This document shows positions 39,901-54,900 of a stretch of 64,000 nt of DNA, piece after piece. Numbering within the stretch: position 1 is the first letter of the stretch; each line of letters starts with the position of its first letter. This DNA is from Alteribacillus bidgolensis (GTDB lineage: Bacteria > Bacillota > Bacilli > Bacillales > Marinococcaceae). A model generated the notes under the pieces. It saw only the letters and a list, made by a program, of their open reading frames with translations, did not search any database and had not been told where the DNA came from. The stretch lies in NCBI RefSeq assembly GCF_002886255.1, contig NZ_KZ614149.1:2542001-2606000 (forward strand), read 5' to 3'. Both the position numbers and the translations under genes were made by a program.

Positions 39901-42900
39901 GTGAAGATATTTAGAAACGTCCACTACTTTATCTGCGAATTGTTCTGCGCGCTCACGCCATTCGGTTTCTTCTTCACGAAACAATTCAGGATACTCGGTT
40001 AACATACAGCCGCAGCCTGCTGCATTGGCAACAACAGTGTCTGCGTCTTCAAAGGCTTCAATGTTTTGCTTGGCGAGCTTTCTTCCCATGTCACGGTCAC
40101 CTGCATGAACGTGAAGGGCTCCGCAGCATGTCTGTTTTTTAGGGATGGCGACGTCGTTTCCGTTTCTAGTTAATACATTCACGGTAGAATCATTAATGTC
40201 ACTAAACATAACATCCATCACACAACCGGTTAAAAAAGCCACTTCATTTTTTGCTTCGCCTTTTGCTTTCACCACTTCTTCTTTTTTATATTTTTTTCTT
40301 ACCGACTGTTTTACTTCCGGCATGACGGTTTCCATCGTTGCTAAATGGTCGGGCATAATATTTAACAAGCCTGTTTTACGGACCACTGTCTGCATGCCGC
40401 TCTTTTGATACAATTTTAATAGATTACCAGCGGATTGAAGCCGGCCCGGATGCGGAAAAAGTCCGTGCAAGAAAAACTTACTCACCGCACCTCTCCATCC
40501 TGTTAAAGGTATGGCCTGTCGAATCTGCCCGCGCGCTTCCTCAATCAAACCGCCAACATCGACGTCAGCCGGACAGGCAGTCGTACACGCTTTACAATCC
40601 AGACAAGCAAATACCGGGTCCATAAACTGTTCGTTTACTTCAAGCTTTCCATCCGCAACGGATTTAATTAAATGGACGCGTCCGCGCGGGGAATGCTGCT
40701 CCTGTCCGGTCAATTCATAAGTCGGACAGGCCTCTAAACACATGCCGCAGTGTACACAATCAGCCCATTTATCTTCATCTGGTTTATCTTTCCACAAATA
40801 ATTGCTTAAACTTTCGCTAGTACATGGCGGCTCTTGAACGATATCTTTTTCTTTCATACTCATTTTCTATAACCCTCCTACGTAACGCTTAGGATTGAGC
40901 GTTTTTTTCGGGTCAATTTTTGTCTTGATGCCTTCTAGTAAAAAGAAATAGGAAGGCTTTTCCCCCCACACATCTATGACCTGGCGCAGCGCCAGCGGTA
41001 AGTGTTTTATCACCGCATATCCGGTTAATTGCTTCACCGTTTTACGTAAAGAATTAATAGCTGCGATGATATCGTCCTGCGCTCCTTGCAAGTGAACCTG
41101 ACATAATCCATGGCCTAATCCTCCGTGCGCAAGAACAGAAACATTATGTGCATCTTCTAACCAATCGCTTTCCTTCAAGACTTGGATGACATCAAGATTT
41201 TTCACCCCAACCTTAATCACAGCTTCTGCCGCCTGCCCCTTTCGTTCCCTTTGTCCATTTGGAAACAAATTATTAAAACGCTTCCAAAATTCTTTTGCTT
41301 CTTGCTGGGCGAGAATGGTCATTTGCGAAGCTCCGGATTTCATATTTTTCACAAACTCTTCTTGGTAGTGAACGGAGCTTTCTACGTCTTCAAAAGCAAT
41401 GGCCAGCGTAAAGACTTTTTGCCCAGTCAGTTTTTCAGAAAGCTCTGGATTTAACAGCTCCAAAGAAACAGGCTCCATCATTGAATCAAGGAATTGTACG
41501 GCAAATGAACGTATCTCTTCTCTGCTTTCTTTTTCAAATGTCAAAAGTATTAAACTCTCGTGCTTTGGAAGAGGCCTTAGCTTTAAAGTAATTTCAGTTA
41601 CTACTCCAAGGGTCCCCATCGAACCGATAAAAAGCTTATTCATGTCATAACCTGCGACATTTTTTACCACTTTTCCGCCAGAGCGAATGATTTCTCCATT
41701 CGGATACGCCATTCTTAAGCCAATGACATGGTCTCTTGCCGAACCGTAACCAAGTCGTTTAGGGCCGCTGTCATTTGCAGCAATAACTCCGCCAATCGTA
41801 GATTCTTCGGGATGAGAGGGATCAAGTGAAATCTTTTGATTATATTTAGCAAGGTAGTCTTGCAGTTCTTGAAAAGGGGTGCCTGCTTTTACAGTAATTG
41901 TCATGTCGCCAACTGTATGTTCAATAACCCCTTTATAATCAGAAAGCGACAATAGAATGTCAGCCTTGTTTTCCGTTCCGCCAAAGCCTCGCTTCGTGCC
42001 ATTCCCAGCTATATTCATCTTTTTATTATTTTCGTTCGCGTAATGAAGAACCGTCGAAATATCGTTTTCTGTTTTTGGAGAAATTACAATGTCGCCGTCA
42101 TTTCCAAAAAACTGATTTGGTGACAATTTTTCTTCTATATGTGAATCTGGCAGCAGCGATTTTAAGTCGCTTAATAAATCAGATGTAATCATCTTTGACA
42201 TCCCCTTTACAAATGTTGCATATTGAGCAACGAAGTTTCTAATATTGTCGAAAAAAAGAGAAAACCTTTATTCCATTGTCGAGGTTTCTCCTAAAAATCC
42301 TTCCTGCAGCAGCTCTTCGACAAGATTTAAATGATTGATCATTGCCCGCTTTGCCTCGTCAGCGTCTCCTGCTTTAATGGCTTCAAACAAATATAGGTGC
42401 TGTTTCATTATACGTTCCACCGTTTCCTTGTTTTCACGGATTTGGCAATGGAAATCTTTCATTGCTTGTTTCATCGTAGCTGAAATATATTCCATCAGCT
42501 GGATAAGTATCATATTACCTGTTGCTTTTGTAATGGTTATATGAAAATGGTAATCGGATTCCCACCCATCTAAAGGATTATTGAGAATGCCTTCTAAAAT
42601 CCTTATATCTTCTTCCGAGCGGTGAATAGCGGCCGCTTCTGCCGTTCCGGTTTCAAGGATCTTTCGCACTTGAAACAGTTCCCTTATATTTTTCGTCGCA
42701 GCATGCAGAGCGGTTTGATTAAAAAGCTTCGTTGAGTCAAACTCACAAATGAATGCTCCTTCTCCTTGTTTCATATAAACGGCGCCTTTGCCATTAAGGG
42801 TAAGAAGAGCGTCTCGTACAGCAGACCTTCCAACATCTAATAATTCACACAACTCTCGAATCGAAGGCAGCTTTTCCCCTGGCCGGAATGTGCCATCTTC

Positions 42901-45900
42901 AATCATATTCTCGATCTGTTCAGCCACTAATGCAGAGACTTTTTTCTTTGAAATCTTCTCTATGTTCACCTGCACACCACCCTTCATCCAGAGGTGCATC
43001 TTACTGATCAATGATCTGATGTGTGATCATCTATAACTTTATTAAATCATTCCTTTAAAGCGTTTTCAATAATTTTTTTAAAATTTGCTCAAGTCATGCA
43101 ACATTATTTTTAGAAAAAATCGGCTTGCCGCCATGTGAAGGAAGCCACTGAACAACAAATTATTTCCCGATTGTTCTCACAAGCGGGAGATAGTTTCCAT
43201 TTCATTTCCAATACTATCCGAATTGGGCGATTTACTCGCGTTCCTAACGAAATACTATCCAAAAACATCTTTTTACTCGCCAATGATCACGATTTTCTCG
43301 CCAATCACATTCTCCAACGCAGACCAACAAAAAACCATGTGAAGTTTACTCACATACTTACAGAAAAACACCTAGATTGGCTTTATTATATGTATTAACA
43401 AATCATTTGGGAGGGAACAACATACATGGAAGATCAATTTAAAAACCCTGGTTTACTATCAATGATAAAATTGACTTTTGTTGTACTCTTTCAATAACGG
43501 AACGAAAAAGCAAGGGTGCCCTCCACTAAAAGGTCGCCCTTTTTTCATTTTTTCACGCTGGATTAATATTAAAAACACTTCCCGCTCAGGCTCCTGTACG
43601 GAAAGTGTTATTTTTTGTTCTGCTTTAGGAATGTTTAACTTTGTTAAAGGAACAAAGTATAAGCAAAACGATGACTTCCGCCATAAAAACTCGGCGGCAA
43701 GCCAAGTTTTTCTAATAAACACTTTATGTTATCCTTCCTGCTAATCTACTTCTTTCAAAGTACAAAATGAACGGCTTGAATAAAATAACCACTCCCGATA
43801 AATAAGCAAAACAGAATTGTAAATTCCAACCTTAGATATTTTAAAAGGAGTTTCATTAATAATATTAGACATAATTCCTGATGTCGCATAAATACATAAT
43901 CCGAAAAAATGACTATAGAGCCGTAAGTTTTCTGTAACATTATTAGATATGGAGAAAAATAGCAACACTGCATACTAGGAAGTGACATAGATGTTTAGTA
44001 TCTAATTTCAACATATCTTATTCATCTCCGGAGCTTTGTAATTCACTTTTTTGAATCATCTCCAGAACTTGACCAGTGTTATTTAAATGTTTCTTTAAAG
44101 CATCTGCCGCCAAATCACTATCTTTCTTTTCGATGGCAAGAATAATATCTTTGTGTTCTGATAGTACTTCATCCATCCTTCCGTACTTTTTTAATGCTTT
44201 AATACCAATTAACCGAGTCAACTCGTTTAAATTAAGAATGATTTGTTCAACTAAAGTATAGTTCATCACTTTTAAAGGGAAAGAATGAAATTCTTGATCT
44301 AGTTCTATAAATTTCAAATTGTCATTTTCTTCCTTAGCTTTCAATTGCTCTGTATAAATGTTGTTTAATTTATTAATCTGGTCTTCTGTTATAACAGAGG
44401 TCAATTTTTTTATCACGTCAACTTCAATAGATGTTCGAAGCAAAAAGATTTGTTCTTGTTCAATCGAAGATATATTTTTTACTTGCAAACCTTTTCTTGG
44501 AATCGAAATAATTAATCCTTCTTTTTGTAAATCTTGAACGCTTTCTCGTACCGGGGTTCTCGACGTATTAAGCAAATTTGCCAATTGGACTTCTGTAAAA
44601 GTAGTATTCTGGGGAATTTGACCACTTAGTATTGCTTCTTTAATCTGTCTATAGACTCTTTCTTTTGTGGTTTCTTCCTTAACGATTGGACTTAACCTTA
44701 AATCACCCATTTTATTCACCTAACTTTAAGAATATAATATATTCGCTATTACTAACTATAAGCCAAAATTCTATTTGAATCACGTAACAGATTTTATCCT
44801 TTATTAAAAAATTACGTTTTTTAAAGGTTATACTGCTTTTCTGGGGATATATTGTCATTATACTATCTGTTAATATACAAAACCTGCCGAATTGTATTTT
44901 ATATTCAGCAGGTTTCCCATGAACATTAAATCGATACACGAACGGTCTCTATTTGTTCTTTCCATATGATTTTAATATTTTCATCCAGGGTGTCATTTCT
45001 TTTAATACGGTCGTTTAATAATACTTCCAAATAACCATTTTCACTCTTAAAAGGAATGGTACAGACCCCTATATATCTTTGATGACCTATATCTGCTTCA
45101 ATTTTATATATTCCAGTAACTGGCATCAAATATTCTTCTTTAATCGATAAAATTAATAAATCACTTTGATGATGATTATTAGTTACAGTAATAAGTTCTC
45201 TGATTTTACCCATTATCTTATAATCATTACCCAGATAATTTCGAATCTTATGCACTTGCCCTGTTGACAGCAATTGTCTAATTAGGGTTGAACTAATTTT
45301 TTGATAGTGCTGTTCTACTTTTGATACTGTAGTTACTTCAAATTCACCTTTCCCATCAGCTGCTAATTGTTTCATATTCCCTAAACCCCTGTATCCGTAT
45401 TTAAAATCAAAACCAGCAACAACGTGTTTGGCATTCACTCCGGAAATAAATATATTCATGAATTCTTTATAGGAGAGCTTAGAGAAAGGCAAATTAAAGT
45501 TAATAATATATAATTTGTCGACTCCCATATCTTGTAAAATTTCTTTCTTTACAGAAAGGGGGGTTAAGTAATGATTAATTCTATTTTTTTTATTTTTATT
45601 TACTATTTGACTCGGATGTGGATGAAAAGTCATTACAGAAAAATCCAATTTCTTTACCGTTGCTATTTTTTTTGTCATGTTTAATATTTCCTTATGGCCT
45701 ACATGAACTCCATCGAAAAAACCAAGAGCTAAAACACATGAATTAATATCAGAAGGCAGTATATAATTTTCTGGGTACTCTAAGTATACTACTTCCATCA
45801 AAACCCCCCTCTGTGTGAACGTAGTATAAAATTCACATGATATAGAAGCTTTTATGAAAAGCTCGACACGACCTTAAGGGCGTGTCGAGCTTTGGAAACA

Positions 45901-48900
45901 TTCTTGTTTCAAAGTGCTATATCCAATGTGACTATACACTATTAATAAATCAGTTAACTGTTTGATATTTACCATTATATAAAGCTAAAGGGTTGGACTC
46001 ATTTACAGCAATATCTGTAACAGCACCAATAAATAATGTGTGATCTCCTTCAATATGGGCATTTGCTACATCACAAGTCAAATGCACAATCGAATTCTCA
46101 AGCACAGGCATTCCATTAAATTGCACAAAATCAACACTTTTTTCTTCTTTGATTTGCCCTGCGAAATACATAGACATGTCTTCTTGTCCTTCCGCCAAAA
46201 TGCTGACAGCGAACTTCCCAGATTCTTTAATGTACTTATTCATACTAGCTTTTTCATGAACCGAAATTAAAATCAATTTCGGTTCAAGAGAAACAGACAT
46301 AAAAGCATTTGCTGTCATTCCATGTACTTTTTCATCTACTTTAGTAGTTATAACAGTTACTCCAGTAGTAAACTTAGACATAGCGCTTTTGAATAGTTGA
46401 TCATTCATATATAATTCTCCTTTTACACGTATGTTGATGAAAAATTTGTACTTACATTTCTGGTTTTATTGTCCTTTGGCATAATATCTAACCTCAAATA
46501 TCTTACATCCGTTTGGAGCTTTCCACGGGCCATGTTTCATCCCAGGCGGACGACAAGCAACCATACCGCTTGTAAATTCTTCATTCAGCTCTAAATCAAT
46601 AATAGAACCTTCTATAATATAAAGCTCTTCCCAAAAATCATGAAGTTGAACACCATTAGGAGAAGTATCTGTTCCTGGTTCAAACTGAAGTATTCTCGTA
46701 GCAACCTCAGATCCAGGGATTTGGGCAATAATTCTTTGCGAGAGTCCCTCTACTCCAGGTATAGATTCCGTTTCAAATTCCTTATAATCAACAAATTCTA
46801 GTTCAGGTTTACTCATGATTATACCTCCTTAGGATTTTTAATATTTTCTGCAATTTTTAAAAGATGTACATCGTAATGTAAGGTAATGCTTCTATTTTCA
46901 ATAGGATCATATAATTCAGCAATGAATTCTTCTCCATATATAAAACCTTCACTTAACAAAGGAAGCGTACCGCAAAATATAACGGAGTCTGAGCTATAAT
47001 AGTTTCTTTCTTTGATAATATTCACTAAGTCTTCAGGTTTCATAAATTCATTTAACTTTCCAGATTGGTACAGGTGCTGGCCTTCTTTATCGACCATCCA
47101 GCTTTTCATTTCTATCTCATCCCAGTAACTCTCTACACTAGCTAAAGGCCATAATTCGCTTGTTATCGGCTTCCCGCAGACTTGTTTAGATTTTTGTACA
47201 GAAACAGATTCTAATTTTCTATCCGTATGGTCACTTCCAATACCGATGTACCATTGTCCATTTATTTCTGCTGCTATTACTTCTGCTTCTCCACTGCTGT
47301 CATTGTTAACAACGGATATCTGGTCATTGGTTGTTAATAGTTCCGGTGACAAATCATAGATCATTGGGATAGCCGGTGGCGGTTCTACCCCCAGCTCTTC
47401 TTCTAATTCTTTAATATGTTTTTGCAATTGTTCTTGGTCTTTTGAAGTATATCCAGCAATAAGAAGCCTTTTAGGTTCCCATTCTACTTCTTCCTTTCCT
47501 ATCTGAAACTTCATCTTGCATAGACTCCTTTCTCCATCACTCTGTGTTTTAACTGTGGAAATGACTCTCTTATTTTATCTATCTGAGATAAATCAATATC
47601 TGCTTTTAGAATGGCTTCATTATAATCTGCCCTTGTTAGTACTGCTCCAAAAGGATCTACAACTTGACTATGGCCTCCTAATTTCACACCTTGCGTATTC
47701 CCTGCACAATTACAGGAAACCAGGTAACATTGATTTTCCAGGGCTCTAGCCACATTAAAAATATTCCAATGTTCAAGTCTCTGATGAGGCCAAGCTGAGG
47801 TAACTAAAAATATCTCTGCCCCCAAGTCCACTTGTGCCCTATAAAGCTCTGGGAAGCGAAGATCATAACAAGTTGTTAGACCAATTTTCCCGAAAGCTGT
47901 GTCTATAACAGTTGGTTCTTCCCCTCTAGTTAAAATTTCCCCTTCTTTTGAACCATATCGAAACAAATGCATTTTTCGATATGTCCCAATGACTTCTCCA
48001 TCCTGATTGAACATAATACTCGTGTTATAAAAACGGCCTTCCTCTTTTTCCACGAAGCTCCCAGCAAATATATAACAATTCATTTTTTTCGCCTTTTCAG
48101 AAAAGTGCTGCACAAAGGGGCCGTTTATTTCTTCTGCTTCTTCTTTATATTTGTCAAACGAAAAGTAGCCAGTTGCCCATATTTCTGGCAGCACAACCAT
48201 ATCCACCTCGTTTACATCATCTAGTAAGCTATCAACTCTATCTATTCTTTCTTGTTTTGTTTCATCATCTCTAATTTCAAGCTGCAAGGTCGCAATCTTC
48301 ATTCAAAACCACCTCCACATCTACTTTAATTTTGTTTTTCTAGTTCAGGAATGCTATAACTGGATAAGCATTTTTCGACCATCTCTACTGTTTCCTGGTA
48401 ACCATAATTTCTATAGGCGTGTCCTTTGGCTACGTGAGGAGCTCCTGCATAAAACATTTCATATTGTTGATGTCTACCGCCAAATTCTGTACCTATTAAG
48501 TCCCATGCTAATTTGAAAAGCTTCACTTTATCTTCTGAAGTAACGTCTTCGTTACTTGTTTTAATATACTTTTGCATATCATCTTTTGTTTCTGGGTTAA
48601 CAAATTCTTTATATGTGGATGGAACCTGTAAAACGCCACCGCCAGCAAGTTCACGTACGATATGCAGCACATCAGTATATAAGGTACTCTGCAATCCCAT
48701 AATTCCATATAAAAATCTTGGATTAGGAACAGCTACTCCTTGTTCATTGATATAGCATTCATATTCAGACGAAAGTAAAAATCCTTCAACGGTTCCAGCA
48801 AGGGATGCCAAGTCTCCAAGCCTCCCTTGTACAGGAGGGATTTTATCTGTTCCATTCATTTCTGTTATTTTCTTGGCTAGCCCAATAGCGAACTTCACTT

Positions 48901-51900
48901 TCGTTACAAAGCGTGTTTGAGACTGGTTATTCCCTAAAACGTGAGCCGGAGTTTCAAAGAATTGTGCTTTTGTCAGTTCGATATTCTTGTATACAAATAC
49001 ATGCTCCCAAGGAATAAACACATCATCAAATACGACTAAAGCGTCTGTTTCATCAAAATTAGTAGATAATGGATAATCAAACGTGCTCGGTTTTCCCATC
49101 GCATACCCAGGACGCGCATAAAGCTTAAGACCCTGAGCTCTCATTGGAACAACGAAGGATAGTGCATATTTCTCGTCTCCTTCTTTCAATGGGGTAATGC
49201 AGCTTACAAACATGTAGTCTGAAACGGCTGCACTTGTTCCAAGCATCTGAGAACCGCGAATAATAATACCGTCTTCTCTTTCTTCATAAACCCCTGTTGC
49301 AAGAAACTCATTGTCTAGTTCTGAAGCTGTTTTACTTCTATCGATTTGAGGTGGAATAATAACATAAGATAAGAACTTATCATTATCTCGAGCATATTTA
49401 TAAAAATTTAGAAGATTTTCTTTATACTGTTCTCCGCCGCGAGCAAAAACATCAGGGTTGCTGGCAAATCCTGCAAAAAAACCTGCTACGTGGTCCGGGC
49501 TTCTTCCAACTAGACCATATGTTTCTTCTGTCCACCTTGTGATCGCTTTTCTTCGGCTTTCTAAATCTTCACGACTTCGTGGAATCATGTAAATCTTATT
49601 TGCCCGGGTGCCGTCTTCTGTCTCATATGTCATCAATTCAGGTTCATCATTTACGACGTCATACATTCTAGCAACTGTTTGGCTAATCCCTTTGAAAGCT
49701 GAATGAGTTGTAACATTATCAACTCTTTCACCATCAATATAAACATTCCTATTGTCTTGCAAAGATTCTAAATATTGTTGACCAGTTCTTGGCATTAATG
49801 AGTCACCCCTTCTTTTTTAGTAAAATATAGAATTTTAAAGCTTATTGTATTATGTATACACAATACAAAACACATAATTTTATATACACTATAGACCATT
49901 TAAAATTTTCTGTCAATATTCCAATCAATAACATTATTGAAAATAAGCCTGTCATTTCAGGGGAAGGACAAGTTTACAATTCCTTTTTTGGTGCGAATAC
50001 GTCCAAAATGCTAACGTTTATTATTTGGTCATTGATTCCTCTTTCCAATAAGAGCTTAGCTTGTTTTTAGCTTCCCATTGTATATCTGCCTCAAAAAACT
50101 GCTTGAAAATGCGTTGCGACACACCATTCTACTTGTTCACTATCAAATATATCAATCTCTTCATCTACTACGATCACTTGTTTCACATCATAATGTCCTG
50201 CAAATGCAGCAAAAAATAACGTGCTTTGCTTCGCCTTCATTTCTCTTTTTCATCGATACTACTAAGTAAAAACGATTTCCGCCTTTTGGTAAGATGAACC
50301 TCTTTTACCATAGGAGCTGTATTGCGAAGAGCACGAAGTAAACCAGCTTCCCTCAATAAAAGATTCTCGTCTGACCCAGCCAAGCAAGTCTGAAAAATGG
50401 GACGGCTTCTGTGCGTCATTGCATCCACAGTTATGACGTGCTTATCACTATCGGGGTCATAATAACTTGGAAATTCTCCAAAAGGTCCTTCAGATTCACG
50501 AACTTTTGGTAATATTTAAGAATCACTTGCCATAAGTACTCCCCTCTTGATTTGTAAGGTTGCTTTATCTATTGAATAAGGTTGGAATGCTAAGACTGGT
50601 CCAAGGCATATAGGTTATGATTAAAAGGATGACAAAAGATATAATCAAAAATGGAGCTATACTGCGAATTAAAGTTTCTACCTTAACTTTTGCAGTTGAT
50701 GAAGCAATAAATAGCACCGTACCTACTGGAGGAGTCATAAGCCCTAATGTTAAGTTAATAACCATAATGACACCGAAATGAATCGGATCTACTCCAAATT
50801 GAACGGCAATTGGGAGCAGAATAGGAGTTAGTAATATTAAAGCTGCCAGCCCGTCTATGACCATTCCAATGATTAAGAGAAGAATATTAATCAATAATAA
50901 GAAAATAAGTGGATTTTCCGTAAGCCCTAGAAAAACTTCGGCCACCATTTGTGGAACTCTCTGTACACTTAAAACCCAGCCAAAAATATTAGATGTTGCT
51001 AACAGAAAAGTTACAGCTGAAGATGTAATGACCGTTTGAAAAAATAGTTTTGGCAAATCCTTTAACTTTAACTGTTTGTAAAAGAAAAAACCGACAAGGA
51101 AAGCAATAAATACAGCAACTGCAGCTGATTCTGTTGCAGTAAACGCTCCTGTGGTAATACCTACTAATATGAAAACTGGTATAATTAAGGCTGGAAGAAC
51201 ATTTAATGTAGATTTTAATATATGTGTCCACTCTGATTTTTCAGAGGTTGGTAGATTTTGTTTTTTTGCTATAAAATAAATAGCAATGGAAAAACCTAGC
51301 CCAAAGAAAATCCCAGGCACGATTCCCGCTAGAAACAAGCTTCCAATAGATACACCAGCTGTTACACCATAAACAATAAATGGCATGCTTGGCGGAATTA
51401 AAGGACCTATGATCGAAGATGACGCCGTTAGAGCCGTACTAAATTCTCTTTTATAGCCTTCCTTCTCCATAGAAGGAACCATAGTTTTACTCATAATGGC
51501 TGTTTGAGCATTGGCAGATCCAACAATAGAAGCTAGAGCCATATTAGCTAAAACATTGACGTAAGCTAAACCTCCGCGTAAATGTGCTAGAATCGTTTGG
51601 CAGAACTCGATAAGACGTTCTGTTATCCCCCCTCTGTTCATGACTTCTCCTAATAAAATGAACATCGGGATTGCAACAAGACCAAAAGTTTGCAAGCCAT
51701 TGTACATGCGAGAAGGCATGGACTCAAAAACGGCAATATTCCCTGTAGAAATAACAAAGATTAATGTAGTTAAACCTAATACAAATGCTATGGGAACCCC
51801 TAACAGCAGCAATAAGAAAAATGCTATAGCAGCGATCATAATGGAAAGCCTCCCTCCTCATTGAGCTGGGTAGTAAATATTTTGCGGATATTGTCCATCG

Positions 51901-54900
51901 CGAATACAATAATACAAACCATGCTGATGGGGACAATCAAGTAAATAACCCACATGCTCACTGGAAGGGTAGAAGACATCATATTTACTACACTAGGACT
52001 TTTGATCCACAAATAAGAGTAATACCCTAATACCACAGAGAAAATAATTATAAGGATTTGAATCAAACTTGAGAAAATTCTATATGTTCTGTCAGGCAGG
52101 CGGCTCAGAAAAAGAGTAACCGCTGCCATCTCAGAACGTTTTACAGCAAGACTCCCACCTAAAAAAGTAAGCCAAGCGAACAAAACGAGAGATAATTCAT
52201 CAGCCCAAAAAATGGAATCACTTAATATATAACGAAAGAAGACAGCCATAATCATGTTAATGGTTAACAATACAATGAAGATAATACTAACCCATTCGAG
52301 AACGCGTTCCAATCCGTTAGCAATTGCTGCAATTATACTTTTCTTTTGAACGTCCTCTTTCATTGTCTCACCTACTTGTTACTCGGATTTTATTTCATCG
52401 GCTTTTTCTAAAATTGGCTTAATCTCAGGGCTTTTTTCCATCCAGGCCTCACGGACTTCCTCGGTTACTGGGTCAAATTCAGAATAGTCAAATTCAACAA
52501 TTGAAACGCCTTGTTCTTCTTCTCCGTTTTCTAATAAGTTATCCTCAAATTCTATTAACGTTTCAGCATTTTCTTTGGTTACTTCATCTACTACTTCTTG
52601 TATCAATTGCTGGTCTTCTTCCGAAAAACTGTCCCAGCGGTCTTGATTCATCATGATTCCTGCAGCCCAGTACATGTGCTTAGAAGGTGTCATGTTGGTT
52701 GCAATTTCTGTTAAGTTTTCACTTACAAGAGATTGCGTATCAATATCTACACCATCTATCACGTTTGTTTGAAGAGAAGTATAAACTTCAGTAAGAGGCA
52801 TCGCTGTGGGGCTTGCTCCTAGACCATTCCAAAAATCCATGATGGTTGGGCTTGGTGTAGTCCGAAGTTTGAACCCGTCTAGATCCGATACCGAATCAAT
52901 GGGATCGACTGATAACATGTATCGAAATCCAGAAGTGGAATATCCCAACCCTTTGACGTTTTGGTTCTCTAATGTATCAAAAAGTGCCATTGACTCCTCA
53001 CTTGTCCACAATTCATAGGCTTGTTCATGTGTTTCTACAACAAATGGTGTTAACCATACTCCAAAAGCAGGTGAAGAATTACTTAACTGAGCTGTTGTAA
53101 TATTAGCAATATCAATTGTTCCAGAGTTTAACTGCTGCATCATGTCTTCTTCATTTCCTAATTGACCGCCAGGATGATGTTCTGCAGTAATTCTTCCATC
53201 CGTCCGCTCTTCTAATTCATCTCCTATGTTTTGTAATACAACACTTAACGAGTTGTCAGCTTGTGTAATGTTCGCAGTAGAAAGAACAATAGACTCTTCT
53301 GAAGCTCCTTCTTCTGTTGATTCAGCAGAACTGTCTTGGCTTCCGCTTTCTTCTCCACAAGCTGCAAGAAACCCCATCGTACTTAACAAAAGAGAACTCA
53401 ATATTGTTTTTGTCTTTTTCATATTTATCCTCCTAATTTACAAACTTTAATCTACTATGCTAATCCCTCTATTTAATGAAAAACCCTTTCTTAACATAGC
53501 TGATAAATGTGCAGTACCCTTGGCCAAAAATTAGCAGCAAGTATAACCTTTAATCACTTTCTTATTTTCTACCAGTATTTTAATCGGTCATATTTTTTTA
53601 ATGAATGTAATTTCCTCTTACTCATACCCCTTCAATCTTTGTTCATATTTGCTATGTTTTTATTAATTTACTTGAATTATCATTCCTTTCTGAAATTTCC
53701 AAATTAATCATTTTTGTTTACCACCCTTTGTACTGTAATCATTAACTATTGATTCTTTAATTTGAAGTACAAATAATATGTTATACTGAGTTCTGTATAC
53801 ATAGAATATCAAAATTTGCAGACTTTTGTCAATACTATGTAAAATCATCTTCCATACTTTTATGAACATAATGATCTGTGCTTATAAAGGCCGGAAATTT
53901 ACTTACCTTGAGGAATTAACACGCACAGAATCCCAGAAGTATTTGATTTTTTCCAAAAATTTTTATTAGAGTCTCTAAAAGTTTTTGATAGACTTCCAGA
54001 AATCTTAAAAGGCACAAATTCTTTATTACTAGCTTAAGCATTTCCTGATTTCTTTTTAAATTTCCATTGCAGCCTCTCCCTCTGCTTTCGTTCTATTTGT
54101 TGTTTTCCTTCTATTTTTTAGATCCTAATTTGCTTTAGTTAGACTGCACTTTTTGATCTCTGAACTTGTTTCATCTGAAGCGTCTCATTCACGATGATCA
54201 CTAAAGGAAATCGATTCTATTATCTAAAAAGAAAGTATAAAAAATTCGAGAATGGTGGATACTAATATAAAAGTTTACTAGAAGGAGGATTAAAAATATG
54301 AAATACTCTATTTATCAGCACGTTCTATTCTCAGAAAAAAGGGAAAATTTCGCTAACTCGTTTCAAATATTAGCTGACAAACTTAATGAGCATGGCATTG
54401 ATATTACGCTCTTAGATGAAGTAGTAGATGCTGTCAAAGAAGTAGAGGAACTTACAGCAGACGCTGCGTTTGAAAAAGGCTACAAAAAAGGCTGGGAAAA
54501 TGGCAAATTAAGCGTGAACTATGAGCTCCTTCGCGAAGAATTGAAAAAAGATGCAATTGCTTTATAATGATAAACAGGCTGCCCCAAAAGTTACAAACCG
54601 TCTTTGAGGGCAGCCCCTTCTTTAAATTACCTCCACTAAATTCTAATGACAAGCCTTCCCTATATTGCTTTTAAAGAAGCTACTCCTTCTTTCTTTGCTC
54701 TTATCCACTGAAAAAAGAGAACAATAGCAATGATTGCAAAGCCAATGATATCCTGGAATATATTTGGATTCATAAACATTAAGGCTCCGCCGAATAATAG
54801 CAAACGTAAAACAGGGTGCAAAGTGGTCATGAAATAACCTTCCGCGGCTGCACCAAGCATAAGAACACCAAGCACCGAAGTAAAGACAACGATAATCCCT